From assembly GCF_025673445.1 (NCBI RefSeq), contig NZ_JAOVQN010000003.1, positions 242,768 to 306,767 on the forward strand: a stretch of DNA of 64,000 nt, in the 5' to 3' direction. The notes below the pieces were generated by a model, which did not search any database, was not told where the DNA came from, and saw nothing but the letters and a program-made list of their open reading frames with translations. The position numbers were made by a program, and so were the translations under genes. Position 1 is the first letter of the stretch. Each line of letters begins with the position of its first letter. This document shows positions 35,250-43,454 of the stretch, in pieces. The stretch is from Ruegeria_B marisflavi (GTDB lineage: Bacteria; Pseudomonadota; Alphaproteobacteria; Rhodobacterales; Rhodobacteraceae).

Positions 35250-37157
35250 TCAGGGGCCGAGGCGCATTGATAGCTGCCGCAATCTGGGATCTTCGGGTAA
35301 CACGCTCAAGGCCTGCCGCAACAGGCGTCTTGCTGCGTCACGCCCTTCGGTCAGTTCGGTCACTTCGATCAGTATCGGCCAGGCTTCGGCGCGCTGCGGG
35401 TCCATCTCGACCACCTCGCGGAACGCACGCGCAGCTGCCGGCATGTTGCGCAGCCTAAGGGCCATGCCCCCAAGGACAAGATGGGTTTCAGGAAAGTCGA
35501 GGCGCGTTGCCAGGGATCTCTGCAACTCCCCTGCCCCTTCGCGCCAAATCGCCGCCTGGCTGCGTGTCAACGCACCCTGAGGCAAGTCGATCAATTCTTT
35601 GGCTGCCGCGATACGCACCGCCTTGAGCGGGTCCTGCAACAGCGGGATCAGCCGCATTGCGCGGGCTTCAGGCGACAGCGGCCGCTGCATAGCAACGGCG
35701 CCCGCCCGTACAAGCGGATCGGGGTCGGCCAGCAACGGTGCCAGCAGCTCGGCATCGTCGGCGGTCAGCGCCGGCTGAAGCAGGAACAAGGCCGTCGCCC
35801 GCACGATTCCCGGTTGCCCGTCGTCCAGCGCCAGCGTCACCAGATCGCCAGCAGCGGCACCTGGATCCCGCGTTGCGCGGGCAAGGACCTGTCCATAATG
35901 CGGCCCCCGTCGATCGCTGTCGGGAAACCATTCCCCAATCTTCTTTGCGGCCCAATCCTGGTCCTTGTCCGAATGGCAATCGGTGCAGGCGTCCGGCCCG
36001 CCGGTTTCCGCCCCCAAATCCGGGCGCGGAATACGAAAGGAGTGATCGCGCCGCCCGTCAATGCCCATATATGTCCGTTCGATCATGTGGCAGCTCTTGC
36101 ACTGCGCACCGTCACTGTCCGGGGCGTGTTGGGTGTGCAGGGGAGTGTCGTACTCGGCCAGCCTCAGGTTGGGGAAAGCGGGATTGCCTGCCGGTGAATG
36201 GCATTGGGTGCAAACAGCGTTTCCCTCGGCCTTCAGGGTGGCCCCGTGCGGTTCGTGACAGTTCACGCAAGACACACCACGCGCATACATCCGCGATTGC
36301 AGGAAGGAGCCGTAGACATAGACTTCGTCCAGTATCTGACCATCGGCGTGGTAAAGACCAGGGCGCAGCAGCGACAGCGTATAGGCATCGTGATAGGCGG
36401 TCCCCGGCAGCGGATTACCGTCGGCGAGCGGTTCCCGCCGGGAATGGCAGCTCGCGCATTGTTGGATCAAGGTTTCTGACTGCGCCGCATCCAGGGTTAC
36501 TGTGAACCCAAATGAATCGAGCCCCTCGTCCGGTGCCTTTCCCGTGGTCCATTCGACATGAGCCGATCCCGGGCCGTGACAGGCTTCGCAGCCGACACCG
36601 ATTTCAGCCATGCGAGGTTCATAGCGCTGGCTTTGCGGTCGGTAGTTTCGGCTGTAACCTGTTGCATGGCATTCAGCGCACCGGGCATTCCAGTTCTTGT
36701 AGGGCCCGGTCCAGTGCAAGCCGTCATCCGGCGGCAAGTCCTGGTCAGGATAAAGCGGATACCACTGTCGCCGGGCCACATCCCAGACCAGATCAAAACT
36801 CTGCTGCCGTCCCGGTTCGGTTTCGAAAAGGTATTGCTGAAGCGGAGCGATACCCGCGACGGAATGCAGCCGAAAATCCGTGACCGACCCGTCTGCCTCG
36901 GTCACCGTGGCGAAGTACTCTGCGCCCTCGCGACGGAACCTCGCACTCATGCCCCCATGGCTGAATTCCGTTCCTTCAAAATCGGCCAGAACGGTATCCG
37001 GCCCCGGTTCTGTCCAGGCCAGAGCATGATGCGAGCCAGACCAGGCGGCTGCCTCCTCGGTGTGGCAGCCGGTGCAGGCGGCGCTGCCCACGTAATCCGG
37101 CGCCTGGGCCAGGACCGGGGCCGCGAGCCAGACAAGAAGGCAAGACAGTCGCAGCAT
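35250..37157 (-). CDS. Octaheme cytochrome c with C-terminal HEAT/TPR-like repeats
   Basis: A 635-residue exported protein with signal peptide (LSCLLVWLAAPVLA) and eight CXXCH haem sites beginning at residues 28, 160, 190, 234, 297, 316, 353 and 391. The N-terminal part resembles cytochrome c554-like multihaem proteins. From about residue 420, HEAT-like repeats (VRATALFLLQPAL, VRAGAVAMQRPL, VRIAAAKELIDL) give way to a TPR-like pair (LGGMALRLRNMPAAARAFREV). This suggests a periplasmic electron carrier or reductase with a protein-docking tail. It starts 10 bases after the BrkB gene. Substrate unknown. Confidence 0.85.
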   Translation of the reverse strand: MLRLSCLLVWLAAPVLAQAPDYVGSAACTGCHTEEAAAWSGSHHALAWTEPGPDTVLADFEGTEFSHGGMSARFRREGAEYFATVTEADGSVTDFRLHSVAGIAPLQQYLFETEPGRQQSFDLVWDVARRQWYPLYPDQDLPPDDGLHWTGPYKNWNARCAECHATGYSRNYRPQSQRYEPRMAEIGVGCEACHGPGSAHVEWTTGKAPDEGLDSFGFTVTLDAAQSETLIQQCASCHSRREPLADGNPLPGTAYHDAYTLSLLRPGLYHADGQILDEVYVYGSFLQSRMYARGVSCVNCHEPHGATLKAEGNAVCTQCHSPAGNPAFPNLRLAEYDTPLHTQHAPDSDGAQCKSCHMIERTYMGIDGRRDHSFRIPRPDLGAETGGPDACTDCHSDKDQDWAAKKIGEWFPDSDRRGPHYGQVLARATRDPGAAAGDLVTLALDDGQPGIVRATALFLLQPALTADDAELLAPLLADPDPLVRAGAVAMQRPLSPEARAMRLIPLLQDPLKAVRIAAAKELIDLPQGALTRSQAAIWREGAGELQRSLATRLDFPETHLVLGGMALRLRNMPAAARAFREVVEMDPQRAEAWPILIEVTELTEGRDAARRLLRQALSVLPEDPRLRQLSMRLGP

Positions 37158-37167
37158 GAATACCCTT

Positions 37168-38037
37168 TCAGACGATCGAATCCGCGTCGTCATTCGCCCT
37201 TAGATCGATAAGAGCGCCGTTGAACTCTGCCCCTAGGATCAGGATCGCGGCATTAAGATATAGGAAAATCAGTGCCGCCATAGCCCCGGCAAGACCGGCA
37301 TAGGTCGCGCTATAAGCGGAAAACTCGGAGATGTAGATTGAAAAGCCCCAGCCGCAAACCGCCCAAAGCAAGAGGGTCAGAAGCACGCCCGGCAGAATCT
37401 GAATCAGGGAGTGACGCTTGGCCGGCAGTATCGCGTGGCAGATCAGCACGCCACCCGCAGGCATCGCGACGATGAAGATCCAGCTCAGGCGCTCGACAGA
37501 TAACCAGTCCGGCGCCTCGCCCGGCAGGGCCTGGGTGACCAGATTGGTATAGATCGGCATGACCACTTCCATGGCGGCAACCGCCATGACAATGGCACCA
37601 CCCCCCACGACCAGCCCGATACACAACAGCCGGGTCTTCCAGAACGGCCGGGTATCGGTATCGTGGTACGCCCGTGACATCGCCTCGCGAACGGCATCCA
37701 CACCGTTCGAGGCAAAATAGACTGCCAGCACGCCGCCAACGGTCATCACCTTGGAATTGGCACCGTCCAGCACGGCTTTCAACTCTGTCACGATGGGCGC
37801 CGCGACCTGATCGGGCCAGGTCCCAAAGATCAGTTCGATCAGATCGTCGGTGACATAGTCTTGGCTCAGGCTGCCAGCCAGGGCCACCGTGAACAGGATA
37901 AAGGGAAACAGCGCCATCATCATCGACATGGCGACATGGCTGCTCATGACGAAACCGCTTTTCGTCTGGAACCTTGCCAGCGCCAGCACAAACGCCCGCA
38001 GCGGAAACAGGAGCGAGGGATTCGTCAACGTGCTCAT
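37168..38037 (-). CDS. YihY/BrkB family inner-membrane protein
   Basis: A 289-residue protein with about six hydrophobic segments. The family pattern is SSHVAMSMMMALFPFILF, VYFASNGVDAVREAMSRAYH and AYSATYAGLAGAMAALIFLYLNAAILILGAEFN. Once annotated as ribonuclease BN, the family is a membrane protein of unknown transport or sealing role. It is divergent from the AI-2E family gene and precedes the octaheme cytochrome by 10 bases. Confidence 0.88.
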   Translation of the reverse strand: MSTLTNPSLLFPLRAFVLALARFQTKSGFVMSSHVAMSMMMALFPFILFTVALAGSLSQDYVTDDLIELIFGTWPDQVAAPIVTELKAVLDGANSKVMTVGGVLAVYFASNGVDAVREAMSRAYHDTDTRPFWKTRLLCIGLVVGGGAIVMAVAAMEVVMPIYTNLVTQALPGEAPDWLSVERLSWIFIVAMPAGGVLICHAILPAKRHSLIQILPGVLLTLLLWAVCGWGFSIYISEFSAYSATYAGLAGAMAALIFLYLNAAILILGAEFNGALIDLRANDDADSIV

Positions 38038-38146
38038 TAGGTTACTCTAGTGGTACGTGCTGCCGCCTCATAGCCCGAAGCACCGTGATTGCGATTGGTG
38101 GTCCGCCCGTGCAACATGGCAGGCAAACGGGACAAAGGACCACACC

Positions 38147-39229
38147 ATGACCAGACGGCAGCAAAACACCGAGCAACGCCCGGTCCGGCTCTCGCTGGCT
38201 TTGGTTCGCGATCTGTCGATTGTGCTCACTCTGGCCATTCTCGCCCTCTATGCGGGATCCGGATTTCTGATTCCTCTGGCCCTGTCGTTTCTGACCTTTG
38301 TCCTGATAACCGCTGTCAGCGACCGCGTGCGCGATTGGGTGAATGCACCTGTCTGGTTGGCCAATCTGCTGGGTATCGTGCTGGTTCTGGCGGGGCTTTT
38401 TGCCATCATGTTCGTGATCGGCGGCCAAGCCACGCAATTCGCGCGGGCAATCGGAAACTATGAAACCGCGTTCGACGGCGCGGTCACCCGGATGGCCGCC
38501 CTTCTGGGACCCGAGATGATGGGATTTGCCCGGGACACACTGGCAGGCGTGGACCTGTCGCGACTGACACGGGGCGCCGTTGGGGGGGCGACCTCAGCTC
38601 TCAACACTTTTTTGCTGGTATCGCTATACGTTGCCTTTCTGATGGCCGAACGACGCACATTGCACCACAAGATGCTTCTTGCCGCCCGCGACCCGCAATT
38701 GGGACAAGACATGGCGAGCGTGATGGATGCGATCTCGACAAGTTTACAGCGCTATCTCGGGGTCAAGACCATCATCAGCCTGTTGACCGCCGGCATCAGC
38801 TATACCGTTTTTCGCCTTCTTGGGCTTGAGTTTGCGGAAACCTGGGCGGTGCTGACCTTTGCGCTCAACTTTATCCCGTCGATCGGTTCGATCGTGGCGG
38901 TGATCTTTCCGGCCCTGGTTTCGCTGGTGCAGTTCGACAGTGTGACCCCCTTTTTGATCATCGTCTTTTTCTGTGGAACGGTGCAGTTTCTGATCGGCAA
39001 TTTCCTGGATCCCGCCATGCTGGGGCGGTCGCTGAACATGTCGAGCTTCATGGTCATTCTTTCCCTGACATTCTGGACTGTTCTGTGGGGGCTGATCGGC
39101 GCCTTCCTGAGCGTGCCTCTGACCGTCTGCATCCTGATCGTGTTCAGCCATATTCCGGCGATGCGCCCACTGGCGATCCTGATGTCCAAGGACGGCAGCC
39201 TGACGACCGAAGACGAACCACAGGCATGA
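38147..39229 (+). CDS. AI-2E family transporter (PerM/TqsA type)
   Basis: A 360-residue inner-membrane protein with about eight hydrophobic segments; LGVKTIISLLTAGISY, ALNFIPSIGSIVAVIFPAL and GNFLDPAMLGRSLNMS are family signatures. Members export diverse substrates or act as sodium/proton antiporters; AI-2 transport is shown for few. The start at 38147 follows AAGGAC. It overlaps the deacetylase gene by ATGA, an unusual partner. Confidence 0.88.
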   Translation: MTRRQQNTEQRPVRLSLALVRDLSIVLTLAILALYAGSGFLIPLALSFLTFVLITAVSDRVRDWVNAPVWLANLLGIVLVLAGLFAIMFVIGGQATQFARAIGNYETAFDGAVTRMAALLGPEMMGFARDTLAGVDLSRLTRGAVGGATSALNTFLLVSLYVAFLMAERRTLHHKMLLAARDPQLGQDMASVMDAISTSLQRYLGVKTIISLLTAGISYTVFRLLGLEFAETWAVLTFALNFIPSIGSIVAVIFPALVSLVQFDSVTPFLIIVFFCGTVQFLIGNFLDPAMLGRSLNMSSFMVILSLTFWTVLWGLIGAFLSVPLTVCILIVFSHIPAMRPLAILMSKDGSLTTEDEPQA

Positions 39230-40347
39230 CGTCTCGCGCCGTTTTTATCGGGTCCGAGATCTACCGGCGCTCGACCTATGGCGGGCAACACCCGCTGGCA
39301 ATCCCGCGCGTGTCCACGGTCATCGACCTCTGTCGCGCGCTGGACTGGTTCGCGCCCGGAGAGTACCGCAACAGCCCGCGCGCCAAACCGGCCGCACTAA
39401 CCGCGTTTCATACCGCCGACTATATCGCCGCGCTGCAACGCGCCGAAGATCGTCAGACCGTAACCGAGACAGATCGCAGCCAACATGGGCTGGGCACCCT
39501 GTCCAACCCGGTCTTTCCAGAGATGTTCCGGCGTCCGGCCACCGCGGCCGGCGGCTCACTTCTGGGGGCAGAGTTGGCGCTCAGCGGTCTGCGTGTGTTC
39601 AATCCCGGTGGCGGTACGCATCACGGTTTCGCTGACCGCGCAGGCGGATTCTGCTATCTGAACGATCCGGTCCTGGCCATCCTCGCCATGCTGAGAGCCG
39701 GGTTAGACCGCGTGGCCTATGTCGATATCGACGCGCATCACTGTGATGGGGTTGCCTCGGCCTTTCACGGATCGCGGCAGGTGCGGATGATCTCGCTGCA
39801 CGAGAACCGGCGCTGGCCGTTCACCGGCGGTGTTTCGGATACCGCAGGCGAGGCCGCGTATAACATTCCTGTTCCGCGCGGCTTTAACGATTCCGAATTC
39901 GATCTGATCCTGAACGAGGCGATCCTGCCCGCGGTCGCGGGTTTCCGCCCCCAGGCCATCGTCCTGCAATGCGGGGCAGACGCCGTTGCCGAGGACCCGC
40001 TGTCGCGGCTTGCCCTGTCCAACCGGTGCCACTGGAAAACCGTACACGCCTTGCAGGAGATTTCCCCTCGCCTGCTGGTTCTGGGTGGCGGCGGCTACAA
40101 TCCCTGGAGTGTTGCCCGGCTGTGGACGGGTGTCTGGGCTGCCCTGTCGGGTCGCGCCATTCCAGACCGGTTGCCGGATCGGGCCGAAACCGTGTTGCGC
40201 GGATTGGAATGGCGGCGTCTACGCGGCCGAGATCGCCCGGCACCGTGGTTTACGACGCTACAAGACGCGCCCCGTCCGGGTCCGATCAGACCCGAAGCTC
40301 GACAGATCGCCGGACAGATTTCGGCACGGCTATCGACTTGGGCCTGA
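39226..40347 (+). CDS. Histone deacetylase-superfamily / acetylpolyamine amidohydrolase-like protein
   Basis: A 373-residue arginase-deacetylase fold enzyme. The active-site pairs are visible: GGGTHHGFADRAGGFCYLND with the charge-relay histidines, DIDAHHCDGVASAF with zinc Asp and His, and LQCGADAVAEDPL with the second zinc Asp, then the LGGGGYN loop. It hydrolyses an acetyl-amine bond on a protein, polyamine or small molecule; the substrate is not known. Translational coupling to the AI-2E transporter and a 52-base gap to cls suggest one operon. Confidence 0.88.
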   Translation: MTSRAVFIGSEIYRRSTYGGQHPLAIPRVSTVIDLCRALDWFAPGEYRNSPRAKPAALTAFHTADYIAALQRAEDRQTVTETDRSQHGLGTLSNPVFPEMFRRPATAAGGSLLGAELALSGLRVFNPGGGTHHGFADRAGGFCYLNDPVLAILAMLRAGLDRVAYVDIDAHHCDGVASAFHGSRQVRMISLHENRRWPFTGGVSDTAGEAAYNIPVPRGFNDSEFDLILNEAILPAVAGFRPQAIVLQCGADAVAEDPLSRLALSNRCHWKTVHALQEISPRLLVLGGGGYNPWSVARLWTGVWAALSGRAIPDRLPDRAETVLRGLEWRRLRGRDRPAPWFTTLQDAPRPGPIRPEARQIAGQISARLSTWA

Positions 40348-40399
40348 GGGCGCAGTTCACCTCTGTACCATTTCGAAGACTTCGGGTTAGGCTGCGCTT

Positions 40400-41812
40400 A
40401 TGTGGGCAGCTTTCCTATCCCTCATTGTTGTGCTGTTGTACGCGACCGCAGTGTTCTTTGCGGTACGCGCGGCGCAAACAGCGCGTACCCCTCAAGGTGC
40501 GGTGGGCTGGGTGGTCTTTCTTATGACCCTCCCCTGGGCATCCGTGCCGCTTTACATGTTTCTGGGGCATCACCGCTTTCGTGGCTACCGGATCGCCCGG
40601 CGGGAAAGCGAACGCGTGGTCGCAGGCCTCAAGGCCCATGCGGACGCTATCGCACCGGACCCGCTCAGTCTGAGTGTCAACGCCCGCCCCTTCGAGCAGA
40701 TCGCCCATATGGTTATCAGCCGGGGCAACGGTGCCCGCTTACTGACCGATGGCGATGCCACGTTTCAGGCGATCTTTGCAGCAATCGACGCGGCCCAATC
40801 CTATGTCCTGGTTCAATTCTACATAGTGCGCGACGACGAACTGGGGCTAGAGCTGCAAGATCGGCTGATCGCAGCGGCCCGGCGGGGTGTCAGGGTTCGC
40901 TTCATGACGGATGCCATTGGCAGCCATGGCCTACCTGAGAGCTACTTCCGCGATTTGCGCGATGCCGGGATCGATGTTGCGGATCCGCGAGATCAAAGGG
41001 GGCCAAATTTCCGGTTCCAGATCAATTACCGCAATCATCGGAAAACGGTCGTTGTGGATGGAAAGACCGGTTTCATCGGCGGCCACAATGTCGGGAACGA
41101 ATACCTGGGCCAGGATCCGGTTTTCGGAAACTGGCGTGACACACATGTCGAGATTTCAGGGCCGTCGGTCCTGCAACTGCAACTGATCTTTTGCGAGGAC
41201 TGGCACTGGGCGCATGGCGAGGAGCTGCTGGACGAATTGTTCTGGCAATCCGTCCTTGATCCGCAGGACCGCAATGCGCTGATCGTTGCGACAGGACCCG
41301 GTGACGGTTCCGAAACCGGTTCGATGATGTTCTTTTCCGCAATCGCTGCCGCGCAACAGCGGTTCTGGATCGCATCGCCCTATTTCGTTCCCGATCTCGA
41401 TATCCTTGCCGCGCTCAAGAATGCCGCAATGCGGGGTGTAGACGTCCGACTGCTGGTGCCCGACGTGGCCGATCACAGGATCCCTTGGCTGGCCGCATTC
41501 TCATACTTCGACGAGATCCGCGCCGCCGGTGTCAGGGTCATGCGATACACCGACGGTTTTCTGCACCAAAAGGTCTTTGTAGTGGACCGCAGCATCGCGG
41601 CGGTGGGAACAACCAATCTCGACAACCGCTCTTTCCGGCTCAACTTCGAAGCGATGGCGCTGTTCTTCGATGAGGACTTGGCCGAAGAAATGGCCCAGAT
41701 GCTTGAACGGGATTTCTGCCACAGCTTCGAGTTGACCGAACCCCTTTCGGCGCAACCCAGTTACATCCGGTATGGCGCGCCGCTGGCCCGGCTCTTTGCA
41801 CCCATTCTCTAG
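40400..41812 (+). CDS. cls: Cardiolipin synthase (phospholipase D superfamily)
   Basis: A 470-residue membrane enzyme that joins phosphatidylglycerol molecules into cardiolipin. Two N-terminal hydrophobic segments are followed by two HKD motifs: NYRNHRKTVVVDG and GFLHQKVFVVD, each with the conserved downstream Gly/Asn (GGHNVGNEYLG; GTTNLDNRSF). RIARRESERV-type linker and length fit bacterial ClsA. The ribosome site is weak. Its stop overlaps that of the convergent channel gene. Confidence 0.92.
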   Translation: MWAAFLSLIVVLLYATAVFFAVRAAQTARTPQGAVGWVVFLMTLPWASVPLYMFLGHHRFRGYRIARRESERVVAGLKAHADAIAPDPLSLSVNARPFEQIAHMVISRGNGARLLTDGDATFQAIFAAIDAAQSYVLVQFYIVRDDELGLELQDRLIAAARRGVRVRFMTDAIGSHGLPESYFRDLRDAGIDVADPRDQRGPNFRFQINYRNHRKTVVVDGKTGFIGGHNVGNEYLGQDPVFGNWRDTHVEISGPSVLQLQLIFCEDWHWAHGEELLDELFWQSVLDPQDRNALIVATGPGDGSETGSMMFFSAIAAAQQRFWIASPYFVPDLDILAALKNAAMRGVDVRLLVPDVADHRIPWLAAFSYFDEIRAAGVRVMRYTDGFLHQKVFVVDRSIAAVGTTNLDNRSFRLNFEAMALFFDEDLAEEMAQMLERDFCHSFELTEPLSAQPSYIRYGAPLARLFAPIL

Positions 41813-42243
41813 CGTGGCAGGCGCCCTTCAAAGACTCGGGTCATCAACGCCACCAGGTAGGCGGTGGACAAGCCAAAGGCCAGCAAACCGGCCACTGCCG
41901 CGAAAGCCGCGAAAATCCTCAAACCCGGTCCTAGAACAATATCGCCGTAGCCAAGGGTCGTATAAGTGACGAGAGAGAAGTAAAGTGCGTCGTTCCATTC
42001 CGTCAGAACATCGAACCACACCCAGACACCGGCCCATAGCCAAACCTGGATCGTATGCGCCAGTACGATAAAGACCAGCGAGACAGTTATAATACCCGCA
42101 GTCCGCAGACTCCGCGTCCAGTGCCGAAACCGCTCCGCCAGATGGGCGATCGACAGCGTGCACCAGGCAAGAAGCACGACTTCGATGACAAAGCATATGC
42201 CCAGGAAAAGGCTACCCCACATGATCTGCTGTAGAAGTGTCAT
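41809..42243 (-). CDS. Two-helix potassium channel-like protein
   Basis: A 144-residue inner-membrane protein. Three or four hydrophobic segments include a pore helix and filter TYTTLGYGD between the last two, as in Ion_trans_2 channels. It lacks a cytoplasmic RCK/TrkA domain and would function as a tetramer. The ATG at 42243 is chosen; an upstream TTG at 42306 is in frame, but neither has a strong ribosome site. Ion selectivity is inferred from the GYG filter. Confidence 0.82.
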   Translation of the reverse strand: MTLLQQIMWGSLFLGICFVIEVVLLAWCTLSIAHLAERFRHWTRSLRTAGIITVSLVFIVLAHTIQVWLWAGVWVWFDVLTEWNDALYFSLVTYTTLGYGDIVLGPGLRIFAAFAAVAGLLAFGLSTAYLVALMTRVFEGRLPR

Positions 42244-42343
42244 CAGTTCTGTTGCTTCGCGGTTCGATTTTGGCGCGACAATGTAAGCCCGGCTCGCCGA
42301 TGGCAACCCCGTGCCAGAAATGGGGAACGCGGCGTCACATTAC

Positions 42344-42655
42344 CTATTGCCGCGTCGACATGCAGTCCTGGAACGTCCTGCGATAAATTTTCTGCTGTCT
42401 TTTCTGTTCGAACCGTTCTGATGCGGCCGATCCCGCATAAGCGGGTACTCCGGGCGCGGCCGGGCCGGACGAGCGGGAAACACCCACTGCGACCGAGCCG
42501 CCGATCCGTATGGACGCCCGGCCATCGCCGATCTGTGTATCGCGGATGCCCGCCTGCCGCATCGCCCGCTCATGACAGGATTGCGCCGTGTCTTGTGCCG
42601 TGGCCGATGTCGCCAGCAACACCAACAACAAGGGTGTGGTTTTGAATAAGGTCAT
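42344..42655 (-). CDS. Small exported protein of unknown function
   Basis: A 103-residue protein with a signal peptide (MTLFKTTPLLLVLLATSATA). The mature part has two cysteines (SCHERAM and QDCMSTRQ) that could form a disulfide, and a Gly/Ala-rich middle. The longer frame from 42835 overlaps the divergent ABC gene and adds non-coding sequence. No family is recognised. It shares a 150-base divergent promoter region with the ABC system. Confidence 0.6.
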   Translation of the reverse strand: MTLFKTTPLLLVLLATSATAQDTAQSCHERAMRQAGIRDTQIGDGRASIRIGGSVAVGVSRSSGPAAPGVPAYAGSAASERFEQKRQQKIYRRTFQDCMSTRQ

Positions 42656-42806
42656 GGTGATCCAGATAATGTCTTGTCCTCGGGTTTTCAAATGCCCGGG
42701 ACCGGCTGCGGCGAATGGTTGCCATTGGCGATCTCGGGCTGGACAGTACCGCAAACCACGCCATTTTCGCCGCGAGGTCGAACAGAAAGAAAAGAAGAGA
42801 CACGCC

Positions 42807-43454
42807 ATGCTGCTGACAGTCGACCAGGTGTCCAAGACCTATCCCGGCGGCCGTCCGGTCTTGCAAGATGCCTCGATATCGCTGGCCCAGGGCGAGAGCC
42901 TTTCGCTCACCGGGGAAAGCGGCAGCGGCAAAAGCACCTTGCTGCATCTGGTTGCGGCCCTTGATGGGTTTGATGCGGGCCAGATCACCTTTGATGGGAT
43001 ATCCTATTCGACATTGGACGACGGCGGTCGGGCGGCCTTGCGCCGAAATCGTGTGGCCCTGGTGTTTCAGCAGTTCAACCTGATCCCGTCGCTGACCGTC
43101 GCGCAAAACCTCGCCTTTCACGCGCGGCTTGCGGGGCGGCACGATCCGGCGTGGACGACAGAGATCGCTGGGCGGCTCGGGCTGGACGGCGTCCTGGATC
43201 ACTTCCCCGAACAGCTGTCCGGCGGCCAGCAGCAAAGGGTCGCAATCGGGCGGGCAATGTCGGTGCGGCCAAAACTCCTGCTGGCCGACGAACCAACCGG
43301 CAACCTTGATGAGGTTGCGGCCAAAGCGGTGCTTGATCTGATGCTGGATCTCGTCCGAGTCTCGGGGACCGCATTGCTGCTGGTGACCCACTCACAATCC
43401 GTCGCAGTCCGCCTTGACCGGCAGGCGCATCTTGCAGGAGGCCGGGTCACATGA
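42807..43454 (+). CDS. ABC transporter ATP-binding protein, LolD/MacB type
   Basis: A 215-residue ATPase with Walker A TGESGSGKST, Q-loop VFQQFNLIPSLT, signature LSGGQQQRVAIGRAM, Walker B LLLADEPTGNLD and switch His VTHSQSV. The LFQQFNL- and EPTGNLD-type motifs place it in the LolD/MacB/FtsE group that works with FtsX-like permeases. It overlaps the permease gene by ATGA. It powers a mechanotransmission type of transporter rather than import. Confidence 0.9.
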   Translation: MLLTVDQVSKTYPGGRPVLQDASISLAQGESLSLTGESGSGKSTLLHLVAALDGFDAGQITFDGISYSTLDDGGRAALRRNRVALVFQQFNLIPSLTVAQNLAFHARLAGRHDPAWTTEIAGRLGLDGVLDHFPEQLSGGQQQRVAIGRAMSVRPKLLLADEPTGNLDEVAAKAVLDLMLDLVRVSGTALLLVTHSQSVAVRLDRQAHLAGGRVT

